Notes under the pieces: generated by a model | Database searches by the model: none | The model's input: the letters and a program-made list of their open reading frames with translations, nothing else | Told to the model about the DNA's origin: nothing | Position numbers and translations under genes: made by a program | In this document: positions 7,610 through 15,170 of the stretch, one piece after another | Numbering within the stretch: position 1 is the stretch's first letter | Layout: each line of letters begins with the position of its first letter | NCBI GenBank assembly: GCA_965365465.1 | Contig: CBDUBU010000039.1 | Span: 1 to 19,462, forward strand | DNA: 19,462 bases | Source of the DNA: CBDUBU01 sp965365465 | GTDB taxonomy: Bacteria; Bacteroidota; Rhodothermia; Rhodothermales; DASSAV01 | Direction: 5' to 3'

Positions 7610-7696
7610 AATATCCCACTCTTACAAACAATAGATGTCTTTAACAGGACGGGGCGCTTGCAGTCGTGCAAGAACACTTTCGGCTACAATGTCCCG

Positions 7697-8920
7697 TTAA
7701 CCCTGATCGGCGGCAACCCGCTGCTTGCCGGGCACCAGATACAGACCCCGCATTGCTGGAGACCGCTCTTCTTCGATGGTTCCGATCTCTACTCCTTCAG
7801 CAGGCAGATCCACTACATGAAGCGGAACCCGGGAAACTGCTGCTTGCTCACTGCGCCGCGTTTTCACGGCAGGCGCCTTTGCGCCCATATAGCCCAGCAG
7901 TCGAAGGCCCAGCATTGCGCTCAGAATGGTAATACCGAGGACGAGGAGACTGCCAAACGTTTCCAGGACCGTCATCAGGACAGCTGTGGAGCCGAACCAG
8001 AGGGCAATGGCGTAGAGCACGATCACAGCCCTCTTGTGCGAGAAGAGCCTCGTGAGGCGGTGGTGGATGTGGTCGTGGTCCGGGGCGCAGATGGCTTTTT
8101 TCTGCAAAACCCGCCGGACAATGGACATTGCGGTATCCAGAATAGGAAGTCCCAGGGCAACAGCGGGGACGGCCAGCGCAATCAAGGGCTCGGCGTGGGC
8201 GTGTCCCTGCAATGAGAAGGCGGCAAGCAGAAAGCCGAGCAGCAGGCTGCCGGAGTCGCCCATGAAGATAGAGGCGGGGTTGCTGTTGAAGACCAGAAAG
8301 CCTGCCAGGGCGCCTGCCACCGGAAAGGCAAGGACGGCCACGCCGACCTGACCGTGGAGTCCGAAGGCGAGCGCCAGCGAGGCGAAAGCGATCATCACGA
8401 CGCCGGAAGCCAGGCCGTCCAGCCCGTCGATCAGGTTCACGGCGTTGATGATGCCTACGATCCAGACGAGGGTGAGGGGAATGGCGTAGAGCGCCTCGTG
8501 GTAGGCATCAAGTTCGACGAAAGGAAGGCTTGCCAGGTCCAGCCGGTAGCCTGCGTGCATGAGCACGTAGGCCGCGCAGATCTGGACGACGAACTTCCGC
8601 TTGAAACCCAGCCCATAAATGTCGTCGTAGACGCCGGCGAGGAACATCATCGCGGCGCCGAGCCAGAGCTGGAACGAGGGGAAGGCAATGCCGAACGGCA
8701 TGGAAGCGTCTACGGCGCCGAGATAAACGAGGCCTGCGCCCATGCCTGCGGCAATGGCAATGCCGCCGATGGAGGGCGTGGGCCGCGCGTGCAGCTTCCG
8801 TTTGGCATCAGGGGCATCCACCCAACCTTTTCTGATGGCGACGGCGCTGACAGCCGGGACCAGCAGGATGGTTACGATGAGTGGAAGCCAGAAACTACCT
8901 GCCAGTAACAAATAGTCCAT
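7697..8920 (-). CDS. Polyprenyl-phosphate sugar-1-phosphate transferase (WecA/MraY family)
   Basis: An integral membrane enzyme of 407 residues that transfers a sugar-1-phosphate (GlcNAc-1-P in the best-known relatives) from a UDP-sugar to undecaprenyl phosphate, starting a lipid-linked glycan. About ten hydrophobic segments are visible. Family motifs in order: Asp99-Asp100 (YDDIYGL), NAVNLIDGLDGLASG at about 159-173, the FMGDSGS aspartate at 222, and the HIHHRL histidine motif at 284-289, which marks the WecA/TagO side of the family. The C-terminal 60 residues form a soluble extension of unclear role. It is the first gene of the minus-strand block and so probably initiates the polysaccharide exported by the Wzc/SLBB system. 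An 11-bp inverted repeat lies 40-80 bp upstream of its start. Confidence 0.93.
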   Translation of the reverse strand: MDYLLLAGSFWLPLIVTILLVPAVSAVAIRKGWVDAPDAKRKLHARPTPSIGGIAIAAGMGAGLVYLGAVDASMPFGIAFPSFQLWLGAAMMFLAGVYDDIYGLGFKRKFVVQICAAYVLMHAGYRLDLASLPFVELDAYHEALYAIPLTLVWIVGIINAVNLIDGLDGLASGVVMIAFASLALAFGLHGQVGVAVLAFPVAGALAGFLVFNSNPASIFMGDSGSLLLGFLLAAFSLQGHAHAEPLIALAVPAVALGLPILDTAMSIVRRVLQKKAICAPDHDHIHHRLTRLFSHKRAVIVLYAIALWFGSTAVLMTVLETFGSLLVLGITILSAMLGLRLLGYMGAKAPAVKTRRSEQAAVSRVPLHVVDLPAEGVEIGTIEEERSPAMRGLYLVPGKQRVAADQG

Positions 8921-8960
8921 GCGAACTTTACTCCATGAATGGTATCCAATTCTCTCTTTT

Positions 8961-9002
8961 GCATCCGGACTTCCAACGATAAAATATATTCAGTCCGGAT
9001 GC
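8961..9002 (-). promoter_or_regulatory. 11-bp perfect inverted repeat flanking AT-rich core upstream of the EPS/lasso operon
   Basis: GCATCCGGACT (8961-8971) and AGTCCGGATGC (8992-9002) are exact inverted copies separated by 20 bases that include AAAATATATT. Read on the minus strand, the spacer gives AATATATTTTAT, resembling a promoter core 60-70 bp before the ATG of the first operon gene. It may be an operator for a dimeric regulator straddling the promoter, or a 5'-UTR hairpin. The repeat is seen directly; the role is inferred. Confidence 0.45.
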
Positions 9003-9212
9003 GTCCGCCGCGAGCATTGTCATTACGCACCGCAGCACCTTTCAGTCGAAAACCAGTCCAGGACGGCTTCCCTACCTGCGCAAGCTCCTGTAAATCCACC
9101 ACTATTCTTCTGTCGACTCATGCCGGCGGGCTTTGCGCTTCGGCCTCTGCGTTACACGATTGTAATATCTGAAATAAAGTGTAAAAACAACTACAGATTC
9201 AAGCCAGACCTT

Positions 9213-9255
9213 CTGTACGCCTAATGCACCTCCTTTGTAAGCAAAAGGCGTACAG
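9213..9255. repeat. 10-bp inverted repeat
   Basis: CTGTACGCCT (9213-9222) and AGGCGTACAG (9246-9255) are perfect inverted copies with a 23-base spacer. Arm length and spacing are similar to the 8961-9002 repeat, but the arm sequences differ. A CCGTACGG palindrome lies shortly after, near 9268-9275. Function unknown; operator or transcript hairpin are both possible. Confidence 0.45.
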
Positions 9256-9407
9256 GCACAGTAGCACACCTCCCGTACGGTGTTTTTTACGCACTGGATG
9301 CGCTTCCAGGAGTTTCCAGCGGGGCCGCAGTACTCTCGAAAAAAGAGAGAATCCTTTGTTAAGAAAATGCTACACGGCGGCTGACCTTGCTTCTGCCCTC
9401 CACGAAG

Positions 9408-9432
9408 GCTTGCCAGGAACGATCTGGCAAGC
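9408..9432 (+). repeat. 9-bp perfect hairpin
   Basis: GCTTGCCAG (9408-9416) and CTGGCAAGC (9424-9432) form a perfect 9-bp stem with a 7-base loop. No T-run follows, so it is not an ordinary terminator. Its right half, GAACGATCTGGCAAGC, resembles the end motif at 14277-14293 of another intergenic element. Confidence 0.55.
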
Positions 9433-9683
9433 GTGGCTCACGTGAGTTGACGGCTTGTGTCCGTCGTCTCAGCCTGCCGCAACCCTGGAGGCGAGTTGCA
9501 GCAACCCTTCGCGTTCCGGCAGTCCTCAGCCTCGGACACGAGGCGCGAGACGTAGTAAATACTCTCTCGCGTGGAGGTTTTGCAGGGTGAAAAAGATTGC
9601 CCTTTCACACGATGAGATGTGCGGAGGAGTGCTCACGGCTTGCTCATCTCTACCCTGACTTCAACCTGCCAGGCTGTTTCTCA
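9417..9683. repeat. Candidate small element bounded by imperfect inverted ends
   Basis: The left end (GAACGATCTGGCAAGC, 9417-9432) and the inverted right end (minus strand TGAGAAACAGCCTGGCAGG, 9683-9665) match the two ends of the element at 14274-14507. The right ends of both also share ACCCTGnnTTCAnC just inside the arm. The interiors differ. It carries no transposase. This may be a non-autonomous (MITE-like) element or a family of structured repeats; the boundary calls are by eye. Confidence 0.35.
9454..9542 (+). ncRNA. Candidate structured RNA (nested stems), unassigned
   Basis: Three nested pairings are visible: CTTGTGTCCG (9454-9463) with CGGACACGAG (9533-9542, one G-T pair), CTGCCG (9474-9479) with CGGCAG (9517-9522), and GCAAC (9479-9483) with GTTGC (9495-9499). 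The two internal loops between the outer stems both contain CTCAGCCT. No known RNA family consensus was recognised. The fold could equally belong to the repeat element it sits in, on either strand. Confidence 0.3.
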
Positions 9684-10260
9684 GCAGATCTTGACTATGA
9701 CTGTAACGAACCATCGACGGGCCTTGAGCGCGCGGACCTCTCGTGCTCTGTGGATCGTAGTTTTATTTTGGGCCTGGACTTGTCCATGAAGGAGCGTACA
9801 TCGCGGCTGTTGCAAGCTGTTTTTGAAGCGCCGCCCATTGCAAGAGCCGAGGGGCCTTTCAGGACCCTCTTTGTCTGGCTGCGCTCCCTCTCTACAGGCT
9901 TGATCCCGGCGTTCCCGCACCGGCCCAGGGCAGCGGTTGCCCCACCACGCTTTTGGCGACCCCTGCCCTTCCGAAACAGGAGCTTACTACCGCATCGTTA
10001 CTTTTTTTCCCGCCCCCTTCACCTCATCACGTTCCGTTTTCTGCCTTTGCTGCTTTTCCGTGACGTGGCAAGCGCCTTGCATTGCGGCTCGCAGAACGCC
10101 TGCGCTGCACGGCTGCCGTCGTCTGCGGCTGGATGAATCGGAAGCTTCTACATGGTGAGAGGACCTGCCGGTTAAGTTAGCCGCCGCGTGTCCGATACCG
10201 TGTGCAGGGGTCGGCGTTCGTCCAAAAAGACCTTTAGCACGACCATAATCAGGGAAAATC

Positions 10261-11391
10261 ATGGAGCGGAAACTAGCGCTATTCATCTGGGCATTGATAC
10301 TGGCAGCGGGGAGCCTTTTCCCTGCTCCGGCCCAGGCGCAGTCGCAGAACTGCTCGCTCAATACCGGAAACAACGCTACGTACATCTTCCCGGTGGAAGT
10401 AGCGGGATCGTTCGGCGGGACTGCACTCGCTACCGGCGATGTCGTGTATGCTTACACAACGCAGGGCATCTGCGTGGGAAGCCGTACCTGGCAAGCCGGG
10501 AGCGCCAACTGGATCACGGTCTGGGGCGACGATGAGATGACGGATGAAGTGGACGGAATGCTGGTGGGCGAAAGCATTCGCTTCCAGGTCTATGATGCCT
10601 CCGCGAACGTTACCTATACGAACACTTCTGCCACGTATTCCGAGGGCAACGGCTCCTATGCCGTCAACGGGATCAACGTTTTTTCCGCCTTTGGAGAAGG
10701 CGCCGGACGCTTTGCCGACCTTCGGGTGATGCTTCAGGGGCCTTACAGCGCTGCAACCCATCTGATGGGGGCCGCGCTGGTCCGCGACGGCTTTCTCCCG
10801 CCGGCGCAGCCTTTTTCGGATGCTGCTTACCAGAACGGGCCGATGAAGTACGCCGGAAGCGAGGCTGTGTCCGCAGGCTTCTTTGCCGCACATCCGAACG
10901 TGGTGGACTGGGTGCTCGTCGAGCTTCGCACCTCGGCTGAGGCCAGTTCGAAGGCAGGACAACGGGCGGGGTTTCTGCTTACTGACGGGCGCGTGGTAGA
11001 CCTGGACGGAAGCAGTCCGATCTCCTTCAACGGCCTTTCCGGATCGGCTTACTACGTGGTGGTGCGCCACCGCAACCACCTGCCGGTCATGAGCGCTTCG
11101 GCTGTTGATTTCTCCTCCGGGACGGGCGCCTACGACTTCACGAACGCGCAGAACAAGGCATTCGGAAGCTACGCGATGAAAGAACTGGAAAGCAGCGTCT
11201 TCGGGCTTTATGCCGGAGATGCGGACGGCAACGGGCAGATTGCAAACAGCGACACAATCATCAGGTGGTGGCCGGAAATCGGTACTGCCGGATATAGAAT
11301 GGGCGATTTCAACCTGAATGGACAGGTGCAAAACAGCGACAAATTTCTCTACTGGTGGCCCAATATCGGGATTGGAAAACAAGTCCCATGA
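10261..11391 (+). CDS. Secreted protein with two C-terminal dockerin-like repeats
   Basis: A 376-residue exported protein. Residues 1 to about 26 form a signal peptide ending APAQAQ. The middle is a beta-rich extracellular region (for example IRFQVYDASANVTYTNTS), and around 205-285 comes VVDWVLVELR...GFLLTDGRVVDLDG...YYVVVRHRNHLPVMS, a module common in secreted Bacteroidota proteins. The C-terminus is two tandem 29-residue repeats (319-347 and 348-376), GDADGNGQIANSD and GDFNLNGQVQNSD, each followed by a WWP and a Gly-rich turn. These are EF-hand-like Ca-binding dockerin loops. It has no T9SS sorting domain, unlike the next gene 72 bp downstream, whose N-terminal half looks cohesin-like. The two products may bind each other. 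A weak AGGGAAAA precedes the ATG. Confidence 0.88.
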   Translation: MERKLALFIWALILAAGSLFPAPAQAQSQNCSLNTGNNATYIFPVEVAGSFGGTALATGDVVYAYTTQGICVGSRTWQAGSANWITVWGDDEMTDEVDGMLVGESIRFQVYDASANVTYTNTSATYSEGNGSYAVNGINVFSAFGEGAGRFADLRVMLQGPYSAATHLMGAALVRDGFLPPAQPFSDAAYQNGPMKYAGSEAVSAGFFAAHPNVVDWVLVELRTSAEASSKAGQRAGFLLTDGRVVDLDGSSPISFNGLSGSAYYVVVRHRNHLPVMSASAVDFSSGTGAYDFTNAQNKAFGSYAMKELESSVFGLYAGDADGNGQIANSDTIIRWWPEIGTAGYRMGDFNLNGQVQNSDKFLYWWPNIGIGKQVP

Positions 11392-11463
11392 GGCGCGGCC
11401 TCGCAGCGATAGGTCCACCGACCCATAGCAAACCTACGAATAAGTCTAAACGCAACGAAAGCC

Positions 11464-12570
11464 ATGAAACGATTCCTGCTCCTACTGCTCTGGTTGTGTG
11501 CAAGTGGGCTAATTGTAGCGAAGAGCAACGCTACAGGGATCACCTTCACCCTTGCCAACCAGCAGGTAACCGGCACTGATCCCCGCTTTTACGAGTTCGA
11601 CGTGATGGCCGCTGCCAGCACTGCCGGCACCCGCGTAGGAGGTTTGCTCGTATACATCAACTACAACACGCTCGCCTTTGGAGAATCGATTTCGCATTCC
11701 GGCAGGGTAACCGTCACGAAAGGAGCGCTGATCGCAGCCGATGGCAATTACAGGGAGCCGATGACAAACGGGAATGCCGTAGCAAGAATGTCTATCGGAA
11801 TACAGTACATAGGGAGCGCAGAGTCCGGCGCCTTGCTCCCGATCACCCCGGCGCACTTGTTGCACGTCAAAATCGAGATTCTGGAGCCAGGCGAGCAGGC
11901 CGGAATCAGTTTCGAGCAGAGCCTGATGGAACTGGAACAGTACGAATCTAATTTTACTCCCTATGATCCAGTGATTGCTTCGTCTCTGGACAACAGCGTG
12001 CTGCCGGTCGAGCTAACTTCGTTTGATGCGCTGTTTGAAGGGCGGGATGTGCAACTGAGTTGGGAGACGGCTTCGGAACTCAACAACGCGGGGTTTGAAG
12101 TTGAACGGGCGCTTGGAAGCAGCGACCGCTTTGAGAAGGTCGGCTATGTAAAGGGACATGGCACGACGACCGAAGCGCAGCGCTACCGCTATGCGGACAC
12201 CGATCTTCCCTTTGATGCTTCCCAGGCGCGCTACCGGCTCCGCCAGGTGGACTATGACGGCAAATACGAACACTCGCCGGTGGTGGAAGTTGCTCTTGCT
12301 GCGCCGGACAGGTTTACACTCCACGGAAACTATCCCAACCCCTTCAACCCGGAGACGACGATCCGGTACGAACTGCCGGGCGCGGAGCAGGTAAACCTGC
12401 GCATCTTTGATGCACTGGGACGGGAAGTTGCGCTGCTGGTGGATGGCGTGCAGAATGCAGGGCGGCACGAGGTGCGCTTCGAGGCGCATAACCTGCCAAG
12501 CGGGATCTATTTCTACAGGATGGAAGCAGGAGCGAAGGTCGAGATCCGGCGTATGCTGCTCGTCAAGTGA
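11464..12570 (+). CDS. Cohesin-like protein with T9SS type A sorting domain
   Basis: A 368-residue surface or secreted protein. A signal peptide covers residues 1 to about 23. Residues about 25-172 are a beta-sandwich resembling cohesin-type modules (GGLLVYINYNTLAFG, HLLHVKIEIL). Residues 180-280 are the LPVELTSFDA...VQLSWETASELNNAGFEVER...YRLRQVDYDG module that commonly precedes sorting domains. Residues 283-368 are the T9SS domain, with NYPNPFNPETTIRYELP, DALGREVALLVDG and SGIYFYRMEAG, ending MLLVK. The protein is expected to cross the outer membrane through the type IX system, with the C-terminal domain then removed. It follows the dockerin-like gene in the same direction and probably shares its transcript, ending at the terminator at 12617-12646. 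The cohesin assignment is by resemblance only. Confidence 0.9.
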   Translation: MKRFLLLLLWLCASGLIVAKSNATGITFTLANQQVTGTDPRFYEFDVMAAASTAGTRVGGLLVYINYNTLAFGESISHSGRVTVTKGALIAADGNYREPMTNGNAVARMSIGIQYIGSAESGALLPITPAHLLHVKIEILEPGEQAGISFEQSLMELEQYESNFTPYDPVIASSLDNSVLPVELTSFDALFEGRDVQLSWETASELNNAGFEVERALGSSDRFEKVGYVKGHGTTTEAQRYRYADTDLPFDASQARYRLRQVDYDGKYEHSPVVEVALAAPDRFTLHGNYPNPFNPETTIRYELPGAEQVNLRIFDALGREVALLVDGVQNAGRHEVRFEAHNLPSGIYFYRMEAGAKVEIRRMLLVK

Positions 12571-12616
12571 GGCGGGGTGCGGCGGCTCCGGCAGAAAGCT
12601 TTTGTTTTGCGGATTG

Positions 12617-12646
12617 AAAAGGGGAAGACGCTTGCCTTCCCCTTTT
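12617..12646. terminator. Bidirectional rho-independent terminator between convergent genes
   Basis: AAAAGGGGAAG (12617-12627) and CTTCCCCTTTT (12636-12646) form a perfect 11-bp stem with an 8-base loop. The A/T ends of the stem provide a T-run on both strands. It sits between the stop of the T9SS-domain gene (plus) and the stop of the amidase gene (minus, 12651), serving both. Confidence 0.88.
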
Positions 12647-12650
12647 GCCT

Positions 12651-14261
12651 TTAACCCTCCAGGCCGACCGAAGGCAGGAGTTGCGGCAGGCGGCGGTGAC
12701 GTGATGCCTGCTCATAGGCGTATGCCAGCCGGATCAGCACCGGCTCAGAGTAGGCCCTGCCGAAGAAAGAAAGGCCGACCGGCAGCCCGAAGACAGAGCC
12801 GGCAGGGACGGTGATGTTCGGATAGCCGGCCATCGCGGCAGGCTGTGAACTGCCGCCTGAGAAGTGGTCGCCATTGACGAGGTCGGTCAGCCAGGCAGGA
12901 CCTCCGGTGGGCGCCACGAGGGCATCGAGGCGATTCGCGCCCATGACTTTGTCGATGCCCTCCTCCCGTGAGAGGCGGCGGCTTTTTTCGAGCGCCTTTC
13001 GGTAAGCGTCGTCTGTCAGAGGGCCTTTTTGCTGAGCCATCAGGAAAATGTCCTGTCCGAAATAGGGCATTTCCTGCTCCCGGTTTGCCTCGTTGAAGGC
13101 AATGAGATCCTCAAGGCTGCGCACGGGTGTCCCTTCGGGCAAGCCTTCGAGGTACCGGTTGAGATCGTGTTTGAACTCATAGAGCAGCACGGTAAACTCG
13201 GCGTCCCCGTACGCGCCGACGCCGGGGACCTCCGCCGGATCAATGATCTCGGCGCCCTGTTGTTTCATGGCATCCAGCGCCGATTCCATCAAGGCATCGA
13301 CGCGGGGATCGAAGCCGAAGAAGTTGCGGGCGACGCCGATGCGCGCGCCGCGCAGTCCTTCCGGGTCGAGAAAAGGCGTGTAGTCGGCGTATGCCTGACG
13401 ACCTGCCGCCGCTGTCGCATCGTCGCGCGGGTCTGCTCCGGTGAGGGCGCCGAGGAGAACGGCAGCATCCGCGACGGTGCGGGCCATCGGGCCGGCTGTG
13501 TCCTGGCTGTGGGAGATGGGAATGATTCCGGCGCGGCTGACCAGTCCCAGGGTGGGCTTGATGCCGACGATTCCGTTGGCGCTGGAAGGGCAGACAATCG
13601 AGCCGTCCGTCTCCGTGCCGAGAGCGGCGGCGCAGAGGTTCGCGGACACGGCAGCGCCGGAGCCTGAACTGGAGCCGCAAGGGTTACGGTCGAGGGCGTA
13701 CGGATTGCGGGTCTGCCCTCCCCGCCCGCTCCAGCCGCTGGTCGAGCGGGTCGAGCGGAAGTTAGCCCACTCGCTGAGATTGGCTTTCCCGAGCAGGACG
13801 GCGCCGGCCTCGCGCAGCTTCTGTGCTACAAAGGCATCGAGGGAAGGAATGGAAGCGGCCAGGGCGAGCGATCCGGCCGAGGTGTGCATCCGGTCGGCGG
13901 TGTCGATGTTGTCTTTGAGCAAGAGGGGGATGCCATGCAGCGGCCCTCGCTGGTTCCCGGCCTTTCGTTCCCTGTCGAGCGCGTCGGCGATTGCAAGCGC
14001 GTCGGGATTCAGTTCGATCACGGCGTTGAGGGTCTGCCTGTCAATCTGTTCGATGCGCTCCAGGTACTGCTGCGTGATCGCTGCGGCGGTGAGATCGCCG
14101 GAGGCCATGCGCTGCTGCAAATCCGAAAAAGTCGCTTCTTCAAGGCTGAAAGCGGAAGAAGAGGACGCCTGCGGGATCTGCGACGGCTCCGAACGGCATC
14201 CGGCCAGCATGAGGGCGCCTCCTACCCCTCCTTTCCAGATGAAAGCGCGCCGGTTCAACAT
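12651..14261 (-). CDS. Peptide-amidase-like amidase signature enzyme, Tat/lipoprotein-type signal
   Basis: An amidase-signature hydrolase of 536 residues that cleaves C-N amide bonds. The N-terminus reads MLNRRAFIWK...LMLAGC: a twin-arginine-like motif followed by a lipobox with Cys22, so it is probably exported folded and lipid-anchored. The catalytic Ser-cisSer-Lys triad is visible as Lys116 (IPLLLKDNIDT), the cis-Ser in CGSSSGSGAAVSANL (about 198-199) and the nucleophile Ser221 in GTETDGSIVCPSS. The CGSSSGSG and GTETDGSI versions resemble bacterial peptide amidases that remove C-terminal amide groups, more than GatA, which also lacks a signal peptide. It is convergent with the T9SS-domain gene and downstream of the response regulator, separated by a repeat element of about 230 bp, so co-transcription is uncertain. 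Confidence 0.9.
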   Translation of the reverse strand: MLNRRAFIWKGGVGGALMLAGCRSEPSQIPQASSSSAFSLEEATFSDLQQRMASGDLTAAAITQQYLERIEQIDRQTLNAVIELNPDALAIADALDRERKAGNQRGPLHGIPLLLKDNIDTADRMHTSAGSLALAASIPSLDAFVAQKLREAGAVLLGKANLSEWANFRSTRSTSGWSGRGGQTRNPYALDRNPCGSSSGSGAAVSANLCAAALGTETDGSIVCPSSANGIVGIKPTLGLVSRAGIIPISHSQDTAGPMARTVADAAVLLGALTGADPRDDATAAAGRQAYADYTPFLDPEGLRGARIGVARNFFGFDPRVDALMESALDAMKQQGAEIIDPAEVPGVGAYGDAEFTVLLYEFKHDLNRYLEGLPEGTPVRSLEDLIAFNEANREQEMPYFGQDIFLMAQQKGPLTDDAYRKALEKSRRLSREEGIDKVMGANRLDALVAPTGGPAWLTDLVNGDHFSGGSSQPAAMAGYPNITVPAGSVFGLPVGLSFFGRAYSEPVLIRLAYAYEQASRHRRLPQLLPSVGLEG

Positions 14262-14273
14262 AGCTTTGCTTTT

Positions 14274-14507
14274 TCAGAAACTGTCTGGCAAGCCGGGAAA
14301 GGTCGCTTCCGGCAGAGAAATTCCCTTAGCGCCTGCCATACGGGTTACATAGATCCTTCGCGCTGCGCAGGATGACACTTCGGGGAATGAAGCGGCAATC
14401 CCACAAAGGCTGTGTCATGCTGAACGTAGTGAAGCAACTATGCTGCACGGTTAGCAGGCGTCTGGGTCCACCCTGCGTTCAGCTTCTACGTGCCAGACCG
14501 TTTCTCA
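14274..14507. repeat. Intergenic element with 20-bp imperfect terminal inverted repeats
   Basis: The left end (TCAGAAACTGTCTGGCAAGC, 14274-14293) and the right end read on the minus strand (TGAGAAACGGTCTGGCACGT, 14507-14488) agree at about 17 of 20 positions. The element fills nearly the whole gap between the amidase start and the response-regulator stop, whose TGA is the first three bases of the right arm. It contains an inner inverted repeat (14351-14439) and a segment repeated at 4616-4665. It has no coding capacity, so it is MITE-like or part of a structured repeat family. Confidence 0.5.
14351..14439. repeat. Imperfect palindromic repeat of the GTGTCATnCTGnnC type
   Basis: The left arm 14351-14378, read on the minus strand, begins GTGTCATCCTGCGCAGCG. 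The right arm 14412-14439 begins GTGTCATGCTGAACGTAG. Most of the 28 positions are compatible, with a 33-base spacer. Imperfect palindromes of this kind are frequent between genes in many bacterial genomes; the function here is unknown. Confidence 0.6.
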
Positions 14508-15170
14508 GGCATTCCCGCCAGTGTGCCGGTCGCGCCAGCGAATGGCGTACTGCAACAGTTCCGAAACACTCTTAAGCCCCAGCTTCTTTTTTGCCCGACG
14601 CCGGTAGGTTTCCACCGTTTTGTAGCTCACATGCAGACGATCCGAGATTTCCCGCATACTGGCCCCGTCTCCCATCATCTGCAAGACCTCCATCTCCCTG
14701 TCCGTCAGATTTTCAAAGTTTCCTGCCGCATTGCCCTGGCGTGCGGTGAGCTTGCCCAGGAGCCGCGTCGCTACCTCGCTGCTGACGCAGATCCGGCCGC
14801 TGACCACATCGCGGACAGCCTCAATCACACGATGCATCGGCTCGCTCTTCATCACGTAGCCGGAGGCGCCGGCCCTGAGCGCCCGTTCGGCAAACATCTG
14901 CTCGTCGTACATCGAGTAGACAATCATCGAGAGCTGCGGGTGCTGCACGCGCAGGTTGCCAACCAGGTCAAGCCCATGCACATCCTTGAGCGAGAGGTCG
15001 ATCACAGCCACGTCAGGCTTTTCACGAGCGATCATCGGCATGGCCTCTTCGGCAGAGGCAGCCTCTCCGCAGAGTTGCAGATCGGCCTCGTCATCCACTT
15101 TGGCTGCTATGGCGACCCGAACGGCGGGATGGTCGTCTACCACGAAAACGCGAATCGGTTTGGCTTTCAT
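14505..15170 (-). CDS. NarL/FixJ-family response regulator (orphan)
   Basis: A 221-residue two-component transcription regulator. The receiver domain covers residues 6 to about 120, with acidic pocket Asp12-Asp13 (VVDDHPAVR), phospho-acceptor Asp58 (VAVIDLSLKD), switch Ser86 and conserved Lys108 (GYVMKSE). A LuxR-type helix-turn-helix spans about 154-212 (LTDREMEVLQMMGDGASMREISDRLHVSYKTVETYRRRAKKKLGLKS). No sensor kinase lies next to it, so its signal is unknown. It sits between the GDP-fucose genes and the amidase on the same strand, but a 400-bp gap upstream suggests its own promoter. Control of the nearby polysaccharide genes is possible but not shown. Confidence 0.93.
   Translation of the reverse strand: MKAKPIRVFVVDDHPAVRVAIAAKVDDEADLQLCGEAASAEEAMPMIAREKPDVAVIDLSLKDVHGLDLVGNLRVQHPQLSMIVYSMYDEQMFAERALRAGASGYVMKSEPMHRVIEAVRDVVSGRICVSSEVATRLLGKLTARQGNAAGNFENLTDREMEVLQMMGDGASMREISDRLHVSYKTVETYRRRAKKKLGLKSVSELLQYAIRWRDRHTGGNA

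Larger units (their letters stand above)
8921..10260. other. Long intergenic region (1.3 kb) with structured repeats
   Basis: No credible protein gene is found. Open frames here (for example plus 9597-10136) have Arg/Pro/Ser-rich translations without motifs or signal peptides. No tRNA-like or known riboswitch consensus was seen. What it does hold is an inverted repeat around an AT-rich core (8961-9002), a second inverted repeat (9213-9255), a short CTCTC/GAGAG hairpin near 9335-9353, and a 9417-9683 stretch bounded by inverted copies of a motif shared with 14274-14507. Inside that stretch is a strongly foldable segment (9454-9542). Confidence 0.6.

Noticed and set aside
8872..9102. 76-codon minus-strand frame upstream of the WecA-like gene
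   Set aside because: It overlaps the start of that gene and the inverted repeat, and its translation shows no recognisable features.
9597..10136. 179-codon plus-strand frame
   Set aside because: The translation is rich in Arg, Pro, Leu and Ser without any motif, signal or plausible fold. It starts within a repeat-bounded stretch and has no family resemblance.
10279..11418. 379-codon minus-strand frame opposite the dockerin-like gene
   Set aside because: It is the antisense shadow of a gene with a signal peptide and conserved repeats on the plus strand. Its own translation is His/Arg/Val-rich and motif-free.
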